64,000 bases of DNA from Erwinia piriflorinigrans CFBP 5888 (GCF_001050515.1 NZ_CAHS01000002.1:1-64000), one strand, 5' to 3'. Shown: positions 47,631-57,678, counted from the stretch's first letter. The notes: generated by a model from the sequence alone, not told the origin. Numbers and translations are program-made.

Positions 47631-48536
47631 TTATTTGTTTGATTTTAAAATCTTATTTGCTTCTGAAAAGTAATCATCAATCTTTCTTTGTTTCAATGAA
47701 CTATTCCTTTCAACCATCTCAGACTTCAGTGAGTCTTGTGTCCATCTCTTGGATTTTATGTCAGCATTTTTGAGTGTATCTAGTAGTGTGCCTATGATTT
47801 GCAAGCTTTCATTTAGGCTTAAGTTATTATCGCTGTCATTTAATAAGCCGTTCTCAAATTTTTCAATATTCTTTGTTCTAAAAACAAACTCGACCTTCCC
47901 CAGGCTATCGGCAGGGTAAAAAAAATCATGGTAGTTATCGAAGTCAACTGGAATGCCTTTTTCCTTATCGAAATAAACAATCTCACCATCATTGTTAGCG
48001 TTAAAAACAAACTCGTTAAAACTCTCCATAATGTTAAAAGTTCCGATTGATGTGCTTAAAAACGCCCCTTCTATGTTATGAAATTCTCTAGGTACCTTTC
48101 CCCTTTCAGATTCGAACTCATGAAGTACATCAAGTAACTCGGCTCCAATCATAGGGAGATCATACAAATCCCCAGATTTAAGCCTGCGAATACTACCCTC
48201 TCTTTCAACACGGTAAAAATCAGCATCTAACTCACTGTTAGAAAAAAAATTTTCACTACCCAAAACATTAATGTAAGCCCCGTCTGGGGTAGTTTGTATT
48301 ATTCCTGCCTTAAGAAATTCCCTTTTCGTCGTGATGACCTCTTTTGCTAAAACTCCATAGCGGTCGCCATCGAGTAAAACAGAGATGGTCAAATGGCCAT
48401 CTAGGGCGAGTTGCAAGCAGTCAGATGGAGATACGGACTCACCCATTGATTTAGACAACCTCTTTGCAGTATCTTCGACTGCTAGCCATTTTTTTAGTTT
48501 GAATAAGTTGCTCATAACGTCACCTATAAACGTCAC
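47631..48536 (-). CDS. Unidentified AT-rich cargo protein between int and alpA
   Basis: 301 aa (a start at residue 8, MSNLFKLKKWL, is also plausible). Residues 8-50 (FKLKKWLAVEDTAKRLSKSM, DCLQLALDGHLTISVLLDG) resemble an N-terminal domain seen in many genomic-island proteins, and the C-terminal 55 residues (TQDSLKSEMVERNSSLKQRK, IDDYFSEANKILK) a matching helical module; the middle is unknown. No catalytic motif is visible. The codon use is clearly more AT-rich than in neighbours. In P4-like elements this slot often carries anti-phage defence genes. Confidence 0.7.
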   Translation of the reverse strand: MTFIGDVMSNLFKLKKWLAVEDTAKRLSKSMGESVSPSDCLQLALDGHLTISVLLDGDRYGVLAKEVITTKREFLKAGIIQTTPDGAYINVLGSENFFSNSELDADFYRVEREGSIRRLKSGDLYDLPMIGAELLDVLHEFESERGKVPREFHNIEGAFLSTSIGTFNIMESFNEFVFNANNDGEIVYFDKEKGIPVDFDNYHDFFYPADSLGKVEFVFRTKNIEKFENGLLNDSDNNLSLNESLQIIGTLLDTLKNADIKSKRWTQDSLKSEMVERNSSLKQRKIDDYFSEANKILKSNK

Positions 48537-48643
48537 CTTAAAAAGATGACCAGATCAGGCGGTAAGGTTTGCCGCTTTTCGCCCCGTCAGGCTAGATCCG
48601 GTCAGTTCGTTAATTCTGGTTACTAATCGCGGTTACTGGCTGG

Positions 48644-49903
48644 TTACTTTGCCTTTCTCAACGGCGTTACGTTGTATTCCTCGCCACGTTCCAGCGCTAC
48701 CAGTAAATCAGCCCACTGCGTTAACGCTGCTTTGCGTTCGTCAAAATATTGATGCCTGTTATAGATACCCTCGACGCCCTTGATACGGTGGTTTAAACAA
48801 CGCTCTGCCACTACCGGATCTATGCCCAGCGCTGCAAGGTGAGTGCGAGCGGTGCGCCTAAAGTCATGTATGGTGAAATTAGGTACATCAGGCAGTTCTG
48901 CCCTTACTTTTGACAGCGCCACGGGTAGGGTACTTTCCTGAATATGGGGGATCATCCTGTTTTGCATCTTTCGTGCTGGCAGAACCCATTTACTGTTACA
49001 GGAAAAGGTGTGTAATTCTTCCAGCCATTTAACAGCGGGCGGGGGTAGGGGGATGTTGATAGCATCGCCGTTTTTGCTGCGTTCTTCTGGCAAGTGCCAT
49101 ACAGCGCCGTTCAGGTCGAATTCTTCCCACCGCGCCGCACATAGCTCCATCTTTCTAACGCATAGCGTCAGTAGCAGCTTAAAAGTAATTTCATTCTGGC
49201 GGCTAAACCCTTTGGCTGTGCGCATGGCTGAAAACAGCCGGATTAACTCATCGCGGGTTAACCAGCGTTCGCGGCTCACTTCCTTACCGCCTGCGTCTGC
49301 CACTTCAAAGGCTGAACAAGGGTTAATCTCTAAAGCGTGGCGTTTTATGCCGTAGTCGAATATGCGGCGCGTCCATCGTAAAACATCCGTTGCTATGGTA
49401 GGCGCTCCACGGTCTACGATGGCTTTTAGCATATCGTCAATATGGCGTGGCTTTACGTCCTCCACCTTCATGCTTCCTATGCGGGGGTTTATGTCCTTAT
49501 CAATGCGGCGGCGCAGTATATCCGGGTGTTTCCAGCGTGGCAGTATTTGCCGGGTAAAGTATTCGGCGGCGAGGTCAGACACGCGCATGGCATTTTTATC
49601 TGCTTCCATCTTCGCCAGCGCTTCGGCTTTACGCTGCTGTTTCTCTCCTGCAACGTCATAACCGAGCGCAACGCGGGCGGCTAGTTCTTTGGCTGTCTCT
49701 CTGGCCTTTGATAGTGATAACTCTGCATAGGAACCAATAACCATAGCGCGCTGCTTGCCAGAAAATTTATAGCGGAATCGCCAGCTTGGAGATTGGTCTA
49801 CCTGCCTGTATCGGAGATATAGCCCGCCACCGTCTGCGCGTCCTTCAAAGCGTTCTCCGGCTTTTATCCAGGCGCGGATCTGCATGTCTGTGAGTTTTGG
49901 CAT
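48644..49903 (-). CDS. int: Tyrosine-type integrase (P4 family)
   Basis: 419 aa from ATG 49903 (MPKLTDMQIRAWIKAGERFE). N-terminal DUF4102 arm-binding domain, SAM-like core-binding domain (about 115-200) and catalytic domain with Arg in LCVRKMELCAARW, HDFRRTARTHL, LNH and nucleophile Y381 in GIYNRH. An in-frame start at 50023 would add 40 residues whose KVYPKVYPI comes from the 12-bp arm repeats, so it is rejected. It lies about 130 bp inside attR. Confidence 0.92.
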   Translation of the reverse strand: MPKLTDMQIRAWIKAGERFEGRADGGGLYLRYRQVDQSPSWRFRYKFSGKQRAMVIGSYAELSLSKARETAKELAARVALGYDVAGEKQQRKAEALAKMEADKNAMRVSDLAAEYFTRQILPRWKHPDILRRRIDKDINPRIGSMKVEDVKPRHIDDMLKAIVDRGAPTIATDVLRWTRRIFDYGIKRHALEINPCSAFEVADAGGKEVSRERWLTRDELIRLFSAMRTAKGFSRQNEITFKLLLTLCVRKMELCAARWEEFDLNGAVWHLPEERSKNGDAINIPLPPPAVKWLEELHTFSCNSKWVLPARKMQNRMIPHIQESTLPVALSKVRAELPDVPNFTIHDFRRTARTHLAALGIDPVVAERCLNHRIKGVEGIYNRHQYFDERKAALTQWADLLVALERGEEYNVTPLRKAK

Positions 49904-49930
49904 TTTGCGAATATCCAAACTTTGAATAAG

Positions 49931-49986
49931 GGGTGTACCCAAAGCAATGTACAGAAAACTGATTGGGTACACCTTTGGGTACACCT
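49931..49986. promoter_or_regulatory. Candidate integrase arm-type sites, right side
   Basis: Two exact tandem 12-mers TTGGGTACACCT at 49963-49974 and 49975-49986, and an inverted copy (GGGTGTACCCAA) at 49931-49942. They lie between the int start and attR, 44 bp inside the repeat, and match the left pair in sequence, period and orientation. Confidence 0.65.
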
Positions 49987-50029
49987 TAACTATGCGCTTT
50001 GTTGCGGCTTTATGATAGCCCATGACAAC

Positions 50030-50052
50030 AAAAAAGCCCGCTGTGCGGCGGG
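50030..50052 (-). terminator. yicC terminator
   Basis: On the minus strand the GCCCGC/GCGGGC hairpin is followed by six T, about 45 nt after the yicC stop. It lies inside the att repeat, so integration leaves the gene terminated normally. Confidence 0.85.
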
Positions 50053-50104
50053 CTGTCTGGTTTTCTGCTGTTTGCTGATAGCCAGTAAATCGTTATTCGA
50101 TATT
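50030..50104. repeat. attR: yicC 3' end and terminator
   Basis: 75-bp copy of 37342-37416 with two mismatches. It contains the last four yicC codons and stop, then its terminator. The match stops at GATATT in both copies. Confidence 0.93.
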
Positions 50105-50956
50105 CTGAATCTGCTCTCTCATCTGCTCAATCAGCACCTTCAGCTCGATGGCTGACGCGGTGATTTCGGCATTGATCGATTTTGAACCCAGGGTGTTCGA
50201 CTCGCGGTTGAACTCCTGCATCATAAAGTCGAGGCGGCGGCCGACGGCTTCCTTCTTCTTCAGGATGTTATAGGTCTCTTTTACGTGTGCTTCCAGGCGG
50301 TCCAGCTCTTCTGCCACGTCAACGCGCTGGGCCAGCATCACCAGCTCCTGCTCCAGACGGTTGTTTTCCAACTGAACCTGAGCGTCTTCCAGCCGCGCGA
50401 CCAGACGTTCACGCTGCCATTTCAGCACGTCCGGCATATGCGTGCGTACTTTGATCACTTCGGCACTCACGCCCTGCAAACGCTGCTCGATAAGCGCTTT
50501 AAGCGCCGTACCTTCGCTTTCTCGGGCGCTGATAAAGTCGTCGATGGCGGCATCCAGTGCGGTGAGAAGCTGGGCGGAAATCGCATCCAGGTCTTGTTCC
50601 TCTGCGGACATCACGCCAGGCCAGCGCAGAATATCGACAGGGTTGATTTCACCCTCATCGCTCTGCATCTTCACCCAGTTGGCAGCCTGTACCAGCTGAA
50701 CCGCCAGCTTTTCATTCAGCACCAGTGCGCTTTGCGCGCGCGGATCGGCATCGAAACGCAGGTTAACTTCGATTTTCCCGCGCGTCAGACGGTTGCGGAT
50801 ACGTTCGCGTACCACCGGCTCCAGGCCACGGAACTGCTCCGGCAGACGGATATAGGTTTCAAGATAGCGCTGGTTGACGGAACGCAGCTCCCAGGCTGCG
50901 CTGCCCCATTCGCCTTTGGTTTCGCGCCGGGCGTAGGCGGTCATGCTGCGGATCAT
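50093..50956 (-). CDS. yicC: Endoribonuclease YicC
   Basis: 287 aa, same length as E. coli YicC. Stress-related endoribonuclease reported to degrade the small RNA RyhB. The N-terminal MIRSMTAYARRETKGEWGSA and the C-terminal DUF1732 signature (LKKKEAVGRRLDFMMQEFNR, ESNTLGSKS) are highly conserved. The satellite is inserted at its very 3' end without changing the protein (ends QIQNIE as in E. coli). In E. coli yicC is directly divergent from rph; here two genes lie between. Confidence 0.96.
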   Translation of the reverse strand: MIRSMTAYARRETKGEWGSAAWELRSVNQRYLETYIRLPEQFRGLEPVVRERIRNRLTRGKIEVNLRFDADPRAQSALVLNEKLAVQLVQAANWVKMQSDEGEINPVDILRWPGVMSAEEQDLDAISAQLLTALDAAIDDFISARESEGTALKALIEQRLQGVSAEVIKVRTHMPDVLKWQRERLVARLEDAQVQLENNRLEQELVMLAQRVDVAEELDRLEAHVKETYNILKKKEAVGRRLDFMMQEFNRESNTLGSKSINAEITASAIELKVLIEQMREQIQNIE

Positions 50957-51107
50957 ATTGCGTACCGTTTCAGGGAAAGATAAAGAGATTATAGCGATGC
51001 AGGCGCTGGCTTAACAGGCATTCACTTAAATGACGGCGTTTTGCTGACGTTTTATCCATCAGAGCTTAAAATGCTGGCAGTCAAATCTTTAACCCGGAGT
51101 TCCATTG

Positions 51108-51533
51108 ATGTCGCGCATAATGATTCCTACAATCCTGCTACTGGCTCTATCGGGATGCAATTCCCCCACGCACCCGGTCGCCACCTCTCAGCGTGCGGTG
51201 TGCGGCATGGGGGATCCCATGACGCAAACCACACTTTACTTTGGCCTTAATCGCCCACAGGGGGCGGCGATCTCTGAAACTGAATGGCAGTCGTTTGTTG
51301 ATGAGCAGGTGACGCCACGTTTTCAGGATGGGCTGACGGTGTTCGCGGCGAAGGGCCAGTGGATGGGCAATGACGGCAAGCTGGCGCGAGAAAACAGCAA
51401 AGCATTGCTGCTGATCCATACGCAGAATCAAACGAGTGAGCAGAAAATTGAAGCGCTGCGTACCCTTTATAAACAACGTTTTACGCAGGATGCGGTGATG
51501 CGGGTAGATAACCCGGTCTGTGTCGCTTTCTGA
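51108..51533 (+). CDS. DUF3574 putative lipoprotein
   Basis: 141 aa. A short signal peptide ends in the lipobox LALSGC with C17, so the mature protein is probably lipid-anchored. The rest (MTQTTLYFGLNRPQGAAISE, QSFVDEQVTPRFQDGLTVF, then FTQDAVMRVDNPVCVAF) fits the DUF3574 family of unknown function. The ATG at 51108 has GGAG eight bases upstream. It converges with the nucleoside transporter gene. Confidence 0.82.
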   Translation: MSRIMIPTILLLALSGCNSPTHPVATSQRAVCGMGDPMTQTTLYFGLNRPQGAAISETEWQSFVDEQVTPRFQDGLTVFAAKGQWMGNDGKLARENSKALLLIHTQNQTSEQKIEALRTLYKQRFTQDAVMRVDNPVCVAF

Positions 51534-51566
51534 AATCACCCGGCGCATATGCGCCGGGTAGCATCG

Positions 51567-52751
51567 TTACAGCATCAGTCCGGCGAAAGCGGCTGATAGC
51601 AGGCTAACCAGCGTGGAACCATAAATCAGCTTGAGGCCAAAGCGGGATACCACATTGCCCTGCTGTTCGTTCAGCCCTTTAATTGCCCCGGCAACAATGC
51701 CAATTGAGGCAAAGTTAGCGAAAGAGACCAGGAATACGGACAGAATACCCAGCCCGCGTGGCGAGAGTTCCGCTGCGATTTTCTTCAGTTCAATCATGGC
51801 GACAAACTCGTTAGTGACCAGTTTGGTGGCCATAATACTGGCAGCTGGCAAGGCATCGGCCGCCGGAATGCCAATCAGCCAGGCAAACGGCCAAAATACG
51901 TAACCGAGGATTTGCTGGAAACTGATGCCGAAAAGGGTGGAGAACACCGCATTTACCGCCGCAATCAGCGCAATAAACCCGATCAGCATGGCCAGAATAA
52001 TCATTGCCACTTTAAAACCGGCCAGAATATATTCGCCGAGCATTTCGAAAAAACTCTGATCTTCATGCAGTTTTTCAAGGCGAATTTCAGGCTCGTCACC
52101 GACAGGCGTCGGGTTGATGATCGACAGAACAATGAAAGTGCTGAACATATTGAGGATCAGCGCGGCGACCACGTAGCGCGGCTCAATCATCGACATATAG
52201 GCACCGACGATTGAAAGCGACACGGTAGACATGGCTGCTGCTGCCATTGAGTAGAGGCGGCGTGGGGAAATATCGGACAGAATGCCTTTATAAGCGATGA
52301 AGTTTTCCGACTGGCCGAGGATCAGGGTGCTGACGGCGTTAAATGACTCCAGTTTACCCATTCCGTTGATTTTCGACAGCAGAGTACCAATCACCCTGAT
52401 TAGCACCGGCAGAATCTTGACGTGCTGCAAAATGCCGATAAGCGCAGAAATAAACACGATTGGACAGAGTACGCCGAGGAAGATAAACGCCAGCCCCTGC
52501 GAACTCATGCCGCCGAAAACAAAATCAGTGCCCTGTGCGGCATATTTCAGCAATACTTCAAAGAAACCGGAAAATGCCGTGATGACCGTCAGTCCGGCGG
52601 AGGCATGCAGGAAGAACCAAGCGAGCGCTGCTTCAATAACCACCAGTTGCAGAAGTACGCGCAGGCGGATTTTCTTGCGGTCAGAACTTGCCAGTAACGC
52701 CAGACAGCCGATAACGGCCAAAGCCAGAATAAAATGGAAAACAGAGGTCAT
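51567..52751 (-). CDS. CNT-family nucleoside transporter (NupC/NupX type)
   Basis: 394 aa, about ten hydrophobic segments. The concentrative nucleoside transporter motifs are visible: [17 protein letters not shown] in the first substrate loop and [15 protein letters not shown] in the second, followed by [13 protein letters not shown]. It imports nucleosides with a cation. It looks closer to the YeiJ/YeiM (NupX/PsuT) branch than to NupC itself. Located between yicC and rph, an insertion relative to E. coli. Confidence 0.9.
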   Translation of the reverse strand: MTSVFHFILALAVIGCLALLASSDRKKIRLRVLLQLVVIEAALAWFFLHASAGLTVITAFSGFFEVLLKYAAQGTDFVFGGMSSQGLAFIFLGVLCPIVFISALIGILQHVKILPVLIRVIGTLLSKINGMGKLESFNAVSTLILGQSENFIAYKGILSDISPRRLYSMAAAAMSTVSLSIVGAYMSMIEPRYVVAALILNMFSTFIVLSIINPTPVGDEPEIRLEKLHEDQSFFEMLGEYILAGFKVAMIILAMLIGFIALIAAVNAVFSTLFGISFQQILGYVFWPFAWLIGIPAADALPAASIMATKLVTNEFVAMIELKKIAAELSPRGLGILSVFLVSFANFASIGIVAGAIKGLNEQQGNVVSRFGLKLIYGSTLVSLLSAAFAGLML

Positions 52752-52962
52752 ACGCGGGTCTAGGATCAGGGATCGATAATTAGCGACATTTAGCCATATT
52801 TCACGACGGTTTACATCCGGGCAGACGATCTCTGGCCGTTTTATCCTTTAAATAGCTTCCAGGTGCATAACAACTTGCTTTCAGCTGAGCCTGCGATAGG
52901 CAATCATCTGTTAAATCCGTATAATGCGCAGCCAATTATGTTTAGCTAGCCGGAGATAAACT

Positions 52963-53679
52963 ATGCGTCCATCAGGCCGTAGCGCACAACAGGTGCGCCC
53001 TGTCACCCTGACCCGTCATTACACCAAACACGCAGAGGGCTCTGTGCTGGTTGAATTCGGTGATACCAAAGTGCTGTGCACCGCGACCATTGAAGAGGGC
53101 GTGCCGCGTTTTCTGAAAGGTAAGGGCCAGGGTTGGGTCACCGCCGAATATGGCATGTTGCCACGCGCTACCCACAGCCGTAACGCACGCGAAGCGGCGA
53201 AAGGTAAGCAGGGGGGACGCACGCTGGAGATCCAGCGCCTGATCGCCCGTTCACTGCGCGCGGCCATCGATCTGAAAGTGCTGGGCGAATTCACCATTAC
53301 CCTTGACTGTGATGTACTGCAAGCCGACGGAGGAACCCGCACCGCTTCTATCACCGGTGCCTGCGTGGCGCTGGCTGATGCGCTCAATCATTTGGTCTCC
53401 ATCGGCAAGCTGAAAGCCAATCCGATGAAAGGTATGGTGGCGGCGATTTCGGTGGGTATCGTCAACGGCGAAGCGCTGTGCGATCTGGAGTATGTGGAAG
53501 ACGCAGCGGCCGAAACGGATATGAACGTGGTGATGACGGAAGATGGCCGCATGATTGAGGTGCAGGGCACCGCAGAGGGCGAACCATTCAGCCACGAAGA
53601 GCTGCTGAAGCTGCTGGAGCTGGCACGAGGTGGTATTGATACGCTGGTTGCCGCGCAGAAAGCGGCGTTAACCCACTGA
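52963..53679 (+). CDS. rph: Ribonuclease PH
   Basis: 238 aa, full length. Phosphorolytic 3' exonuclease that trims tRNA ends. RPSGR at the start, [19 protein letters not shown]-type N-terminal motif, [32 protein letters not shown] and the C-terminal [20 protein letters not shown] are all conserved. The frame is intact to the end, unlike the frameshifted rph of E. coli K-12, so the normal coupling of rph translation to pyrE attenuation should work. Confidence 0.97.
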   Translation: MRPSGRSAQQVRPVTLTRHYTKHAEGSVLVEFGDTKVLCTATIEEGVPRFLKGKGQGWVTAEYGMLPRATHSRNAREAAKGKQGGRTLEIQRLIARSLRAAIDLKVLGEFTITLDCDVLQADGGTRTASITGACVALADALNHLVSIGKLKANPMKGMVAAISVGIVNGEALCDLEYVEDAAAETDMNVVMTEDGRMIEVQGTAEGEPFSHEELLKLLELARGGIDTLVAAQKAALTH

Positions 53680-53686
53680 TCCTTCA

Positions 53687-53711
53687 GGCGACCTTAGCGT
53701 CGCCTTTTTTT
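53687..53711 (+). terminator. pyrE attenuator
   Basis: GGCGAC / GTCGCC stem with six-base loop followed by seven T, starting eight bases after the rph stop and 24 bases before the pyrE start. In enterobacteria a ribosome close behind RNA polymerase at low UTP prevents this hairpin, so pyrE rises when pyrimidines fall. The short rph-hairpin distance fits that design. Confidence 0.88.
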
Positions 53712-53734
53712 GCCTGAATACTGAGGAACACGAT

Positions 53735-54376
53735 ATGAAAGCCTGGCAGCGCCAGTTTATCGAATTCGCCATCAACAAGCAGGTGCTGAAGTTTGGTGAG
53801 TTCACGCTGAAATCAGGGCGAAAAAGCCCTTATTTCTTTAATGCGGGCCTGTTCAATACGGGGCGCGATCTTGCTTTATTAGGCCGTTTCTATGCCCAGG
53901 CGCTGGTCGATTCGGGCATTGATTTTGATCTGGTCTTTGGTCCCGCCTATAAAGGTATTCCCATTGCGACGACCACCGTGGTGGCGCTGGCCGATCATCA
54001 CGATCGCGATGTACCTTATTGCTTTAACCGTAAAGAAGCTAAGGCTCATGGAGAGGGTGGAACGCTGGTTGGCAGCGCCCTGCAAGGTAACATCATGCTG
54101 GTGGATGATGTGATCACCGCAGGAACGGCGATTCGCGAATCGATGGAAATTATTGCCGCGCACCAGGCGAAACTGGCCGGCGTGCTGATATCTCTCGATC
54201 GCCAGGAGCGCGGAAACGGCGCAATTTCTGCCATACAGGAGGTCGAGCGTGATTATGGCTGTAAGGTCATTTCGATCATTACGCTGAACGATCTCGTGAC
54301 TTATCTGGAAGAGAAGCCTGAAATGGCCGACCGTCTGGTGGCTGTGCGCGCCTATCGCAAAGAATTCGGTATTTGA
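53735..54376 (+). CDS. pyrE: Orotate phosphoribosyltransferase
   Basis: 213 aa (E. coli 213). Makes OMP from orotate and PRPP in pyrimidine synthesis. PRPP-binding motif [16 protein letters not shown] and the flexible catalytic loop [12 protein letters not shown] (with the essential Lys) are present. RBS TGAGGA lies upstream of the ATG. Expression should be set by the attenuator after rph. Confidence 0.98.
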   Translation: MKAWQRQFIEFAINKQVLKFGEFTLKSGRKSPYFFNAGLFNTGRDLALLGRFYAQALVDSGIDFDLVFGPAYKGIPIATTTVVALADHHDRDVPYCFNRKEAKAHGEGGTLVGSALQGNIMLVDDVITAGTAIRESMEIIAAHQAKLAGVLISLDRQERGNGAISAIQEVERDYGCKVISIITLNDLVTYLEEKPEMADRLVAVRAYRKEFGI

Positions 54377-54393
54377 TGCGATAAATTATTGCC

Positions 54394-54420
54394 GGGCTGA
54401 CGAGAAAACAGCGTCAGCCC
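54394..54420. terminator. Possible bidirectional terminator between pyrE and slmA
   Basis: GGGCTGAC / GTCAGCCC inverted repeat with an 11-base loop between the two converging genes. There is no clear T-run on either side, so its activity is uncertain. Confidence 0.45.
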
Positions 54421-54450
54421 AGATTGTGCAACGATAGCAATTGATAACCG

Positions 54451-55047
54451 TCAGATAAGCTGGGCTGCCATCAACGGCCAGCGCGCATCGAAGTCAACGG
54501 TGGGGCGATAGCGGAATTCTGAACGAACGAAACGTGACAATAATCCCTCACAGAATGCCAGAAGCTGAGTGGCCAGCAGGGCTTCGTCGGAGGAAAAGCC
54601 TTCACCTTCACGCATTTTTTTCTCGCGCATCACCTGACGTATCTGCAATTCAATACGTTCAAACAGCTGATTAATTCGACCCTGCAAGCGATCCTGTTCA
54701 AACATCAGCGCATGACCTGTCAGAATACGTGTCAGGCCGGGATTGAGCTCACCAAAACCGAGGATCAGCTGGGTAATCAGACGCAGGCGAGGCATCGTCT
54801 CTTTTTCGTCTTTCAAAATCAGATTGATACGCGTGATCAGGCTGTCTTCAATAAACTCGATCAGGCTATCAAACATCTTGGTTTTACTGGGAAAATGCCG
54901 ATAAAGTGCCGCTTCAGAAACGCCGACATTAGCCGCCAGCTTGGCGGTGGTAATACGTTGGCTGCCGTCACTGGACTCCAGCATTTGTGCCAGCGCCTGT
55001 AGGATTTCTTCGCGACGATTCCTTTTCGCACTCTTTTTTTCAACCAT
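54451..55047 (-). CDS. slmA: Nucleoid occlusion factor SlmA
   Basis: 198 aa, same as E. coli (formerly Ttk). TetR-type helix-turn-helix near the N-terminus ([23 protein letters not shown]). SlmA bound to its chromosomal sites blocks FtsZ rings over the nucleoid. It lies between pyrE and dut as in E. coli. Confidence 0.97.
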   Translation of the reverse strand: MVEKKSAKRNRREEILQALAQMLESSDGSQRITTAKLAANVGVSEAALYRHFPSKTKMFDSLIEFIEDSLITRINLILKDEKETMPRLRLITQLILGFGELNPGLTRILTGHALMFEQDRLQGRINQLFERIELQIRQVMREKKMREGEGFSSDEALLATQLLAFCEGLLSRFVRSEFRYRPTVDFDARWPLMAAQLI

Positions 55048-55161
55048 GTCTTAAAAGACCCCTGAAACATCACCATAAACGGGCAAAAGCCCACGCAACG
55101 CCCGCGAATAATCATTCACGGAAGAGAAAAACAGGTTATTGTCGTTACGGGAGCCGTAGAG

Positions 55162-55620
55162 TTACTGGCGACCGGAGTGGCCGAAACCACCTTCACCTCT
55201 TACGCTGGTATCAAAGTCATTCACCAGATTGAATTCTGCCTGTACTACCGGCACGAAGACCATTTGCGCGATACGCTCTCCTGGCTCGATAGTAAAGGAG
55301 TCCTGTCCACGGTTCCATACTGATACCATCAACTGCCCCTGATAATCTGAGTCGATTAGCCCCACCAGATTACCCAACACTACGCCATGTTTGTGGCCAA
55401 GCCCAGAGCGTGGCAGGATGACGGCGGCCAGCTGTGGGTCGGCAATATGTATCGCTAAGCCCGTTGGGATCAGCATCGTAGCGCCTGGCTGTAATACCAT
55501 CGCTTCATTCAGGCACGCACGCAGATCCAGCCCGGCAGAGCCGGAAGTGGCGTAGGTGGGTAATGGGAAATCCGTGCCTACTCGGGCATCCAGAATCTTA
55601 ACGTCGATTTTTTTCATCAT
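55162..55620 (-). CDS. dut: Deoxyuridine triphosphatase (dUTPase)
   Basis: 152 aa, trimeric enzyme cleaving dUTP to dUMP. The five motifs are visible: [36 protein letters not shown] and the C-terminal [10 protein letters not shown]. The ATG at 55620 ([10 protein letters not shown]) matches E. coli; an upstream in-frame start adds four residues. The start overlaps the end of coaBC by 23 bases. Confidence 0.97.
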   Translation of the reverse strand: MMKKIDVKILDARVGTDFPLPTYATSGSAGLDLRACLNEAMVLQPGATMLIPTGLAIHIADPQLAAVILPRSGLGHKHGVVLGNLVGLIDSDYQGQLMVSVWNRGQDSFTIEPGERIAQMVFVPVVQAEFNLVNDFDTSVRGEGGFGHSGRQ

Positions 55621-56812
55621 ATTGGGTGACAATCTCGTCTAATAACAGTTGGCCAAGGAGTTTTTTATCGCTAAGCGGTAAAATTTTATCTCCTTCATGC
55701 CAAAAAAGATGAAGAGCATTGGAGTCGCTGTTGAAACCTTGCCCGTTTTTGGCAACATCGTTGGCGCAGATCAAATCCAGATTCTTGCGCGCCCGTTTTT
55801 GTTGCGCGTATTCTTCCACATTCTGGGTTTCGGCGGCAAATCCTACAACATAAGGGCGGTTTTGCTGCATTGCGGCAACTTCGGCGACTATATCCGGGTT
55901 TTTTATCATCTTCAGGGTGATTTCATCCCCCTGCTTTTTGATTTTTTCTTCAGCAACTTCTGCTGGCCGGTAGTCCGCCACCGCCGCGCAGCCGATAAAT
56001 ATCTGCTGGCTGGCCGCCTGATCCATCACCGCCTGCTGCATTTCCAGCGCCGTGGTGACATCGAGACGATTGACGCCTGTCGGGGTGGGTAATGCCACTG
56101 GCCCGGCAACCAGCGTCACGGTGGCACCGCGTTGTGCGGCGGCGGCGGCAATCGCAAAGCCCATTTTTCCCGAGCTATGGTTGCTGATGAAACGTACCGG
56201 GTCGAGTGCTTCCCGGGTTGGCCCGGCGGTAATCATAATATTGAGATGTTGCAGATCGTTGACGGAGGCTGTCCATGTCGCGGCGTAGTCAACAATATCA
56301 AGCGGGTCGAGCATACGCCCTGGCCCTATATCACCACAGGCCTGGCTGCCGCTGTCCGGCCCCCAAATCATCACGCCGCGTTGGGTCAATAGCTGCAAGT
56401 TGTGTTGAGTGGGCAGGGCGCGGTACATCTGCTGGTTCATCGCGGGCACGATGGCAAGCGGAGCCGCCGTCGCCAGGCAAACGGTGGTCAGCAGGTCATT
56501 CGCCATTCCGGCTGCCAGGCGGGCAATCAGATCGGCCGTAGCGGGGGCGATAATGATCAGATCGGCCCACTTACCCAGTTCGATGTGGCCCATTGCCGCC
56601 TCGGCAGCCGGGTCGAGCAGGCTATCGGAAACCTGATAACCTGAAACCGCCTGCAGACTTAACGGGGTGATAAACGCTTTCGCAGACTCCGTCATGACGA
56701 CCCGCACGTCGGCACCGCGATCGCGTAACCGACGTACCAGCTCTGGCGTCTTGTATGCCGCGATACCGCCACTGACACCCACAACAATACGCTTTCCGGT
56801 CAATTCCCTCAT
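55598..56812 (-). CDS. coaBC: Bifunctional CoaBC (phosphopantothenoylcysteine decarboxylase/synthetase)
   Basis: 404 aa. The N-terminal flavoprotein CoaC (about 1-190; [27 protein letters not shown] with active-site PxMNxxMW-type motif) decarboxylates, and the C-terminal CoaB (about 191-404; [24 protein letters not shown]) ligates cysteine using CTP, two steps of coenzyme A synthesis. The end overlaps dut. Divergent from radC. Confidence 0.97.
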   Translation of the reverse strand: MRELTGKRIVVGVSGGIAAYKTPELVRRLRDRGADVRVVMTESAKAFITPLSLQAVSGYQVSDSLLDPAAEAAMGHIELGKWADLIIIAPATADLIARLAAGMANDLLTTVCLATAAPLAIVPAMNQQMYRALPTQHNLQLLTQRGVMIWGPDSGSQACGDIGPGRMLDPLDIVDYAATWTASVNDLQHLNIMITAGPTREALDPVRFISNHSSGKMGFAIAAAAAQRGATVTLVAGPVALPTPTGVNRLDVTTALEMQQAVMDQAASQQIFIGCAAVADYRPAEVAEEKIKKQGDEITLKMIKNPDIVAEVAAMQQNRPYVVGFAAETQNVEEYAQQKRARKNLDLICANDVAKNGQGFNSDSNALHLFWHEGDKILPLSDKKLLGQLLLDEIVTQYDEKNRR

Positions 56813-57006
56813 TTTGCTGTACGCCTTTTAGTTAAGCCTGCTGGCATCTTGTTATGCCAAAACCCGGCTATTTTATCACACCCGTTCAGCCCGTTGATTT
56901 CTCGCCCTGCCAGCTTTGCGAGTAGGCTCGAAAATTCATCACATCATAATAGAAAAACACTGTATATAATGCCATGATTTTCCCTCCTCAGGAAGGAGAA
57001 GCGCAG

Positions 57007-57678
57007 ATGGATGACAACTGGCTGGGGCTACCCCCGCGTGAAAAATTATTGCAATGCGGTGCATCAGCGCTAAGCGATAAAGAGTTATTGGCTATTTTTC
57101 TACGTACTGGTGTTCGTGGGGTGCATGTGATGTCACTGGCACAGCAACTGCTAAAAGAATTTGGTTCTTTATACCGTTTGATGAACGCTCCGCATAAGGA
57201 TTTTCAGGCCATTCACGGAGTCGGCATAGCAAAATATGCCCAGCTGAATGCAGTAGCGGAACTGGCACGACGCTGTTTTAGCTGTCAAGAGGCGTTTGAT
57301 AATCAGGTGGTGGGCAGTGTTGAGCAGATGCTGGATTTTTTAAACAGTTCGCTGGCACATCGGGAACGAGAAATCTTCCAGGTGATCTTTTTCGATAACC
57401 AGCATCGGATGATTCATAGCAGTGAGATGTTCAGCGGTACGATTAACAGTGTGGAAGTTCATCCCCGGGAAATTGTGCGTGAAGCGCTAAAACGCAATGC
57501 GGCGGCATTGATTCTGGCGCATAATCATCCTTCAGGGCTGGCGGAGCCAAGCCGTGCCGATCGCAATATCACGCAACAAATTATGCGTGCCTGCACCTTA
57601 GTGAATATTCGGGTGCTTGACCATTTGGTCATCGGTCGGGGTGAATATGTCTCTTTTGCCGAACGGGGCTGGATGTAA
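57007..57678 (+). CDS. radC: RadC family (JAMM/MPN) protein
   Basis: 223 aa (E. coli 222). Two helix-hairpin-helix-like segments in the N-terminal half ([15 protein letters not shown]) and a C-terminal JAB/MPN metal-binding motif ([36 protein letters not shown]). Cell function is uncertain despite the name. The ATG at 57007 has AAGGAG eight bases upstream; an earlier in-frame ATG at 56974 would include that ribosome site in the coding part. Confidence 0.95.
   Translation: MDDNWLGLPPREKLLQCGASALSDKELLAIFLRTGVRGVHVMSLAQQLLKEFGSLYRLMNAPHKDFQAIHGVGIAKYAQLNAVAELARRCFSCQEAFDNQVVGSVEQMLDFLNSSLAHREREIFQVIFFDNQHRMIHSSEMFSGTINSVEVHPREIVREALKRNAAALILAHNHPSGLAEPSRADRNITQQIMRACTLVNIRVLDHLVIGRGEYVSFAERGWM

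Larger units (their letters stand above)
37342..50104. mobile_element. P4-like/PICI-like phage satellite integrated at the 3' end of yicC
   Basis: 12.76 kb bounded by 75-bp direct repeats. The integrase is adjacent to attR. Inward from it are an unidentified cargo gene, AlpA, a 138-aa protein, BRO antirepressor, DUF4222-like protein, Icd-like protein, a chain of small genes, primase-helicase and iteron array, all on the minus strand, then tail assembly protein I and a Zn-ribbon protein; two + strand genes lie at the attL end. No terminase, portal, capsid or lysis gene was found. This matches satellites that need a helper phage. The right copy of the repeat rebuilds the end of yicC, so the host gene stays intact. 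Confidence 0.88.

Noticed and set aside
49904-50023. 40-residue N-terminal extension of the integrase
   Set aside because: It is encoded by the tandem 12-bp arm repeats and is not conserved; the ATG at 49903 gives the family-typical start.
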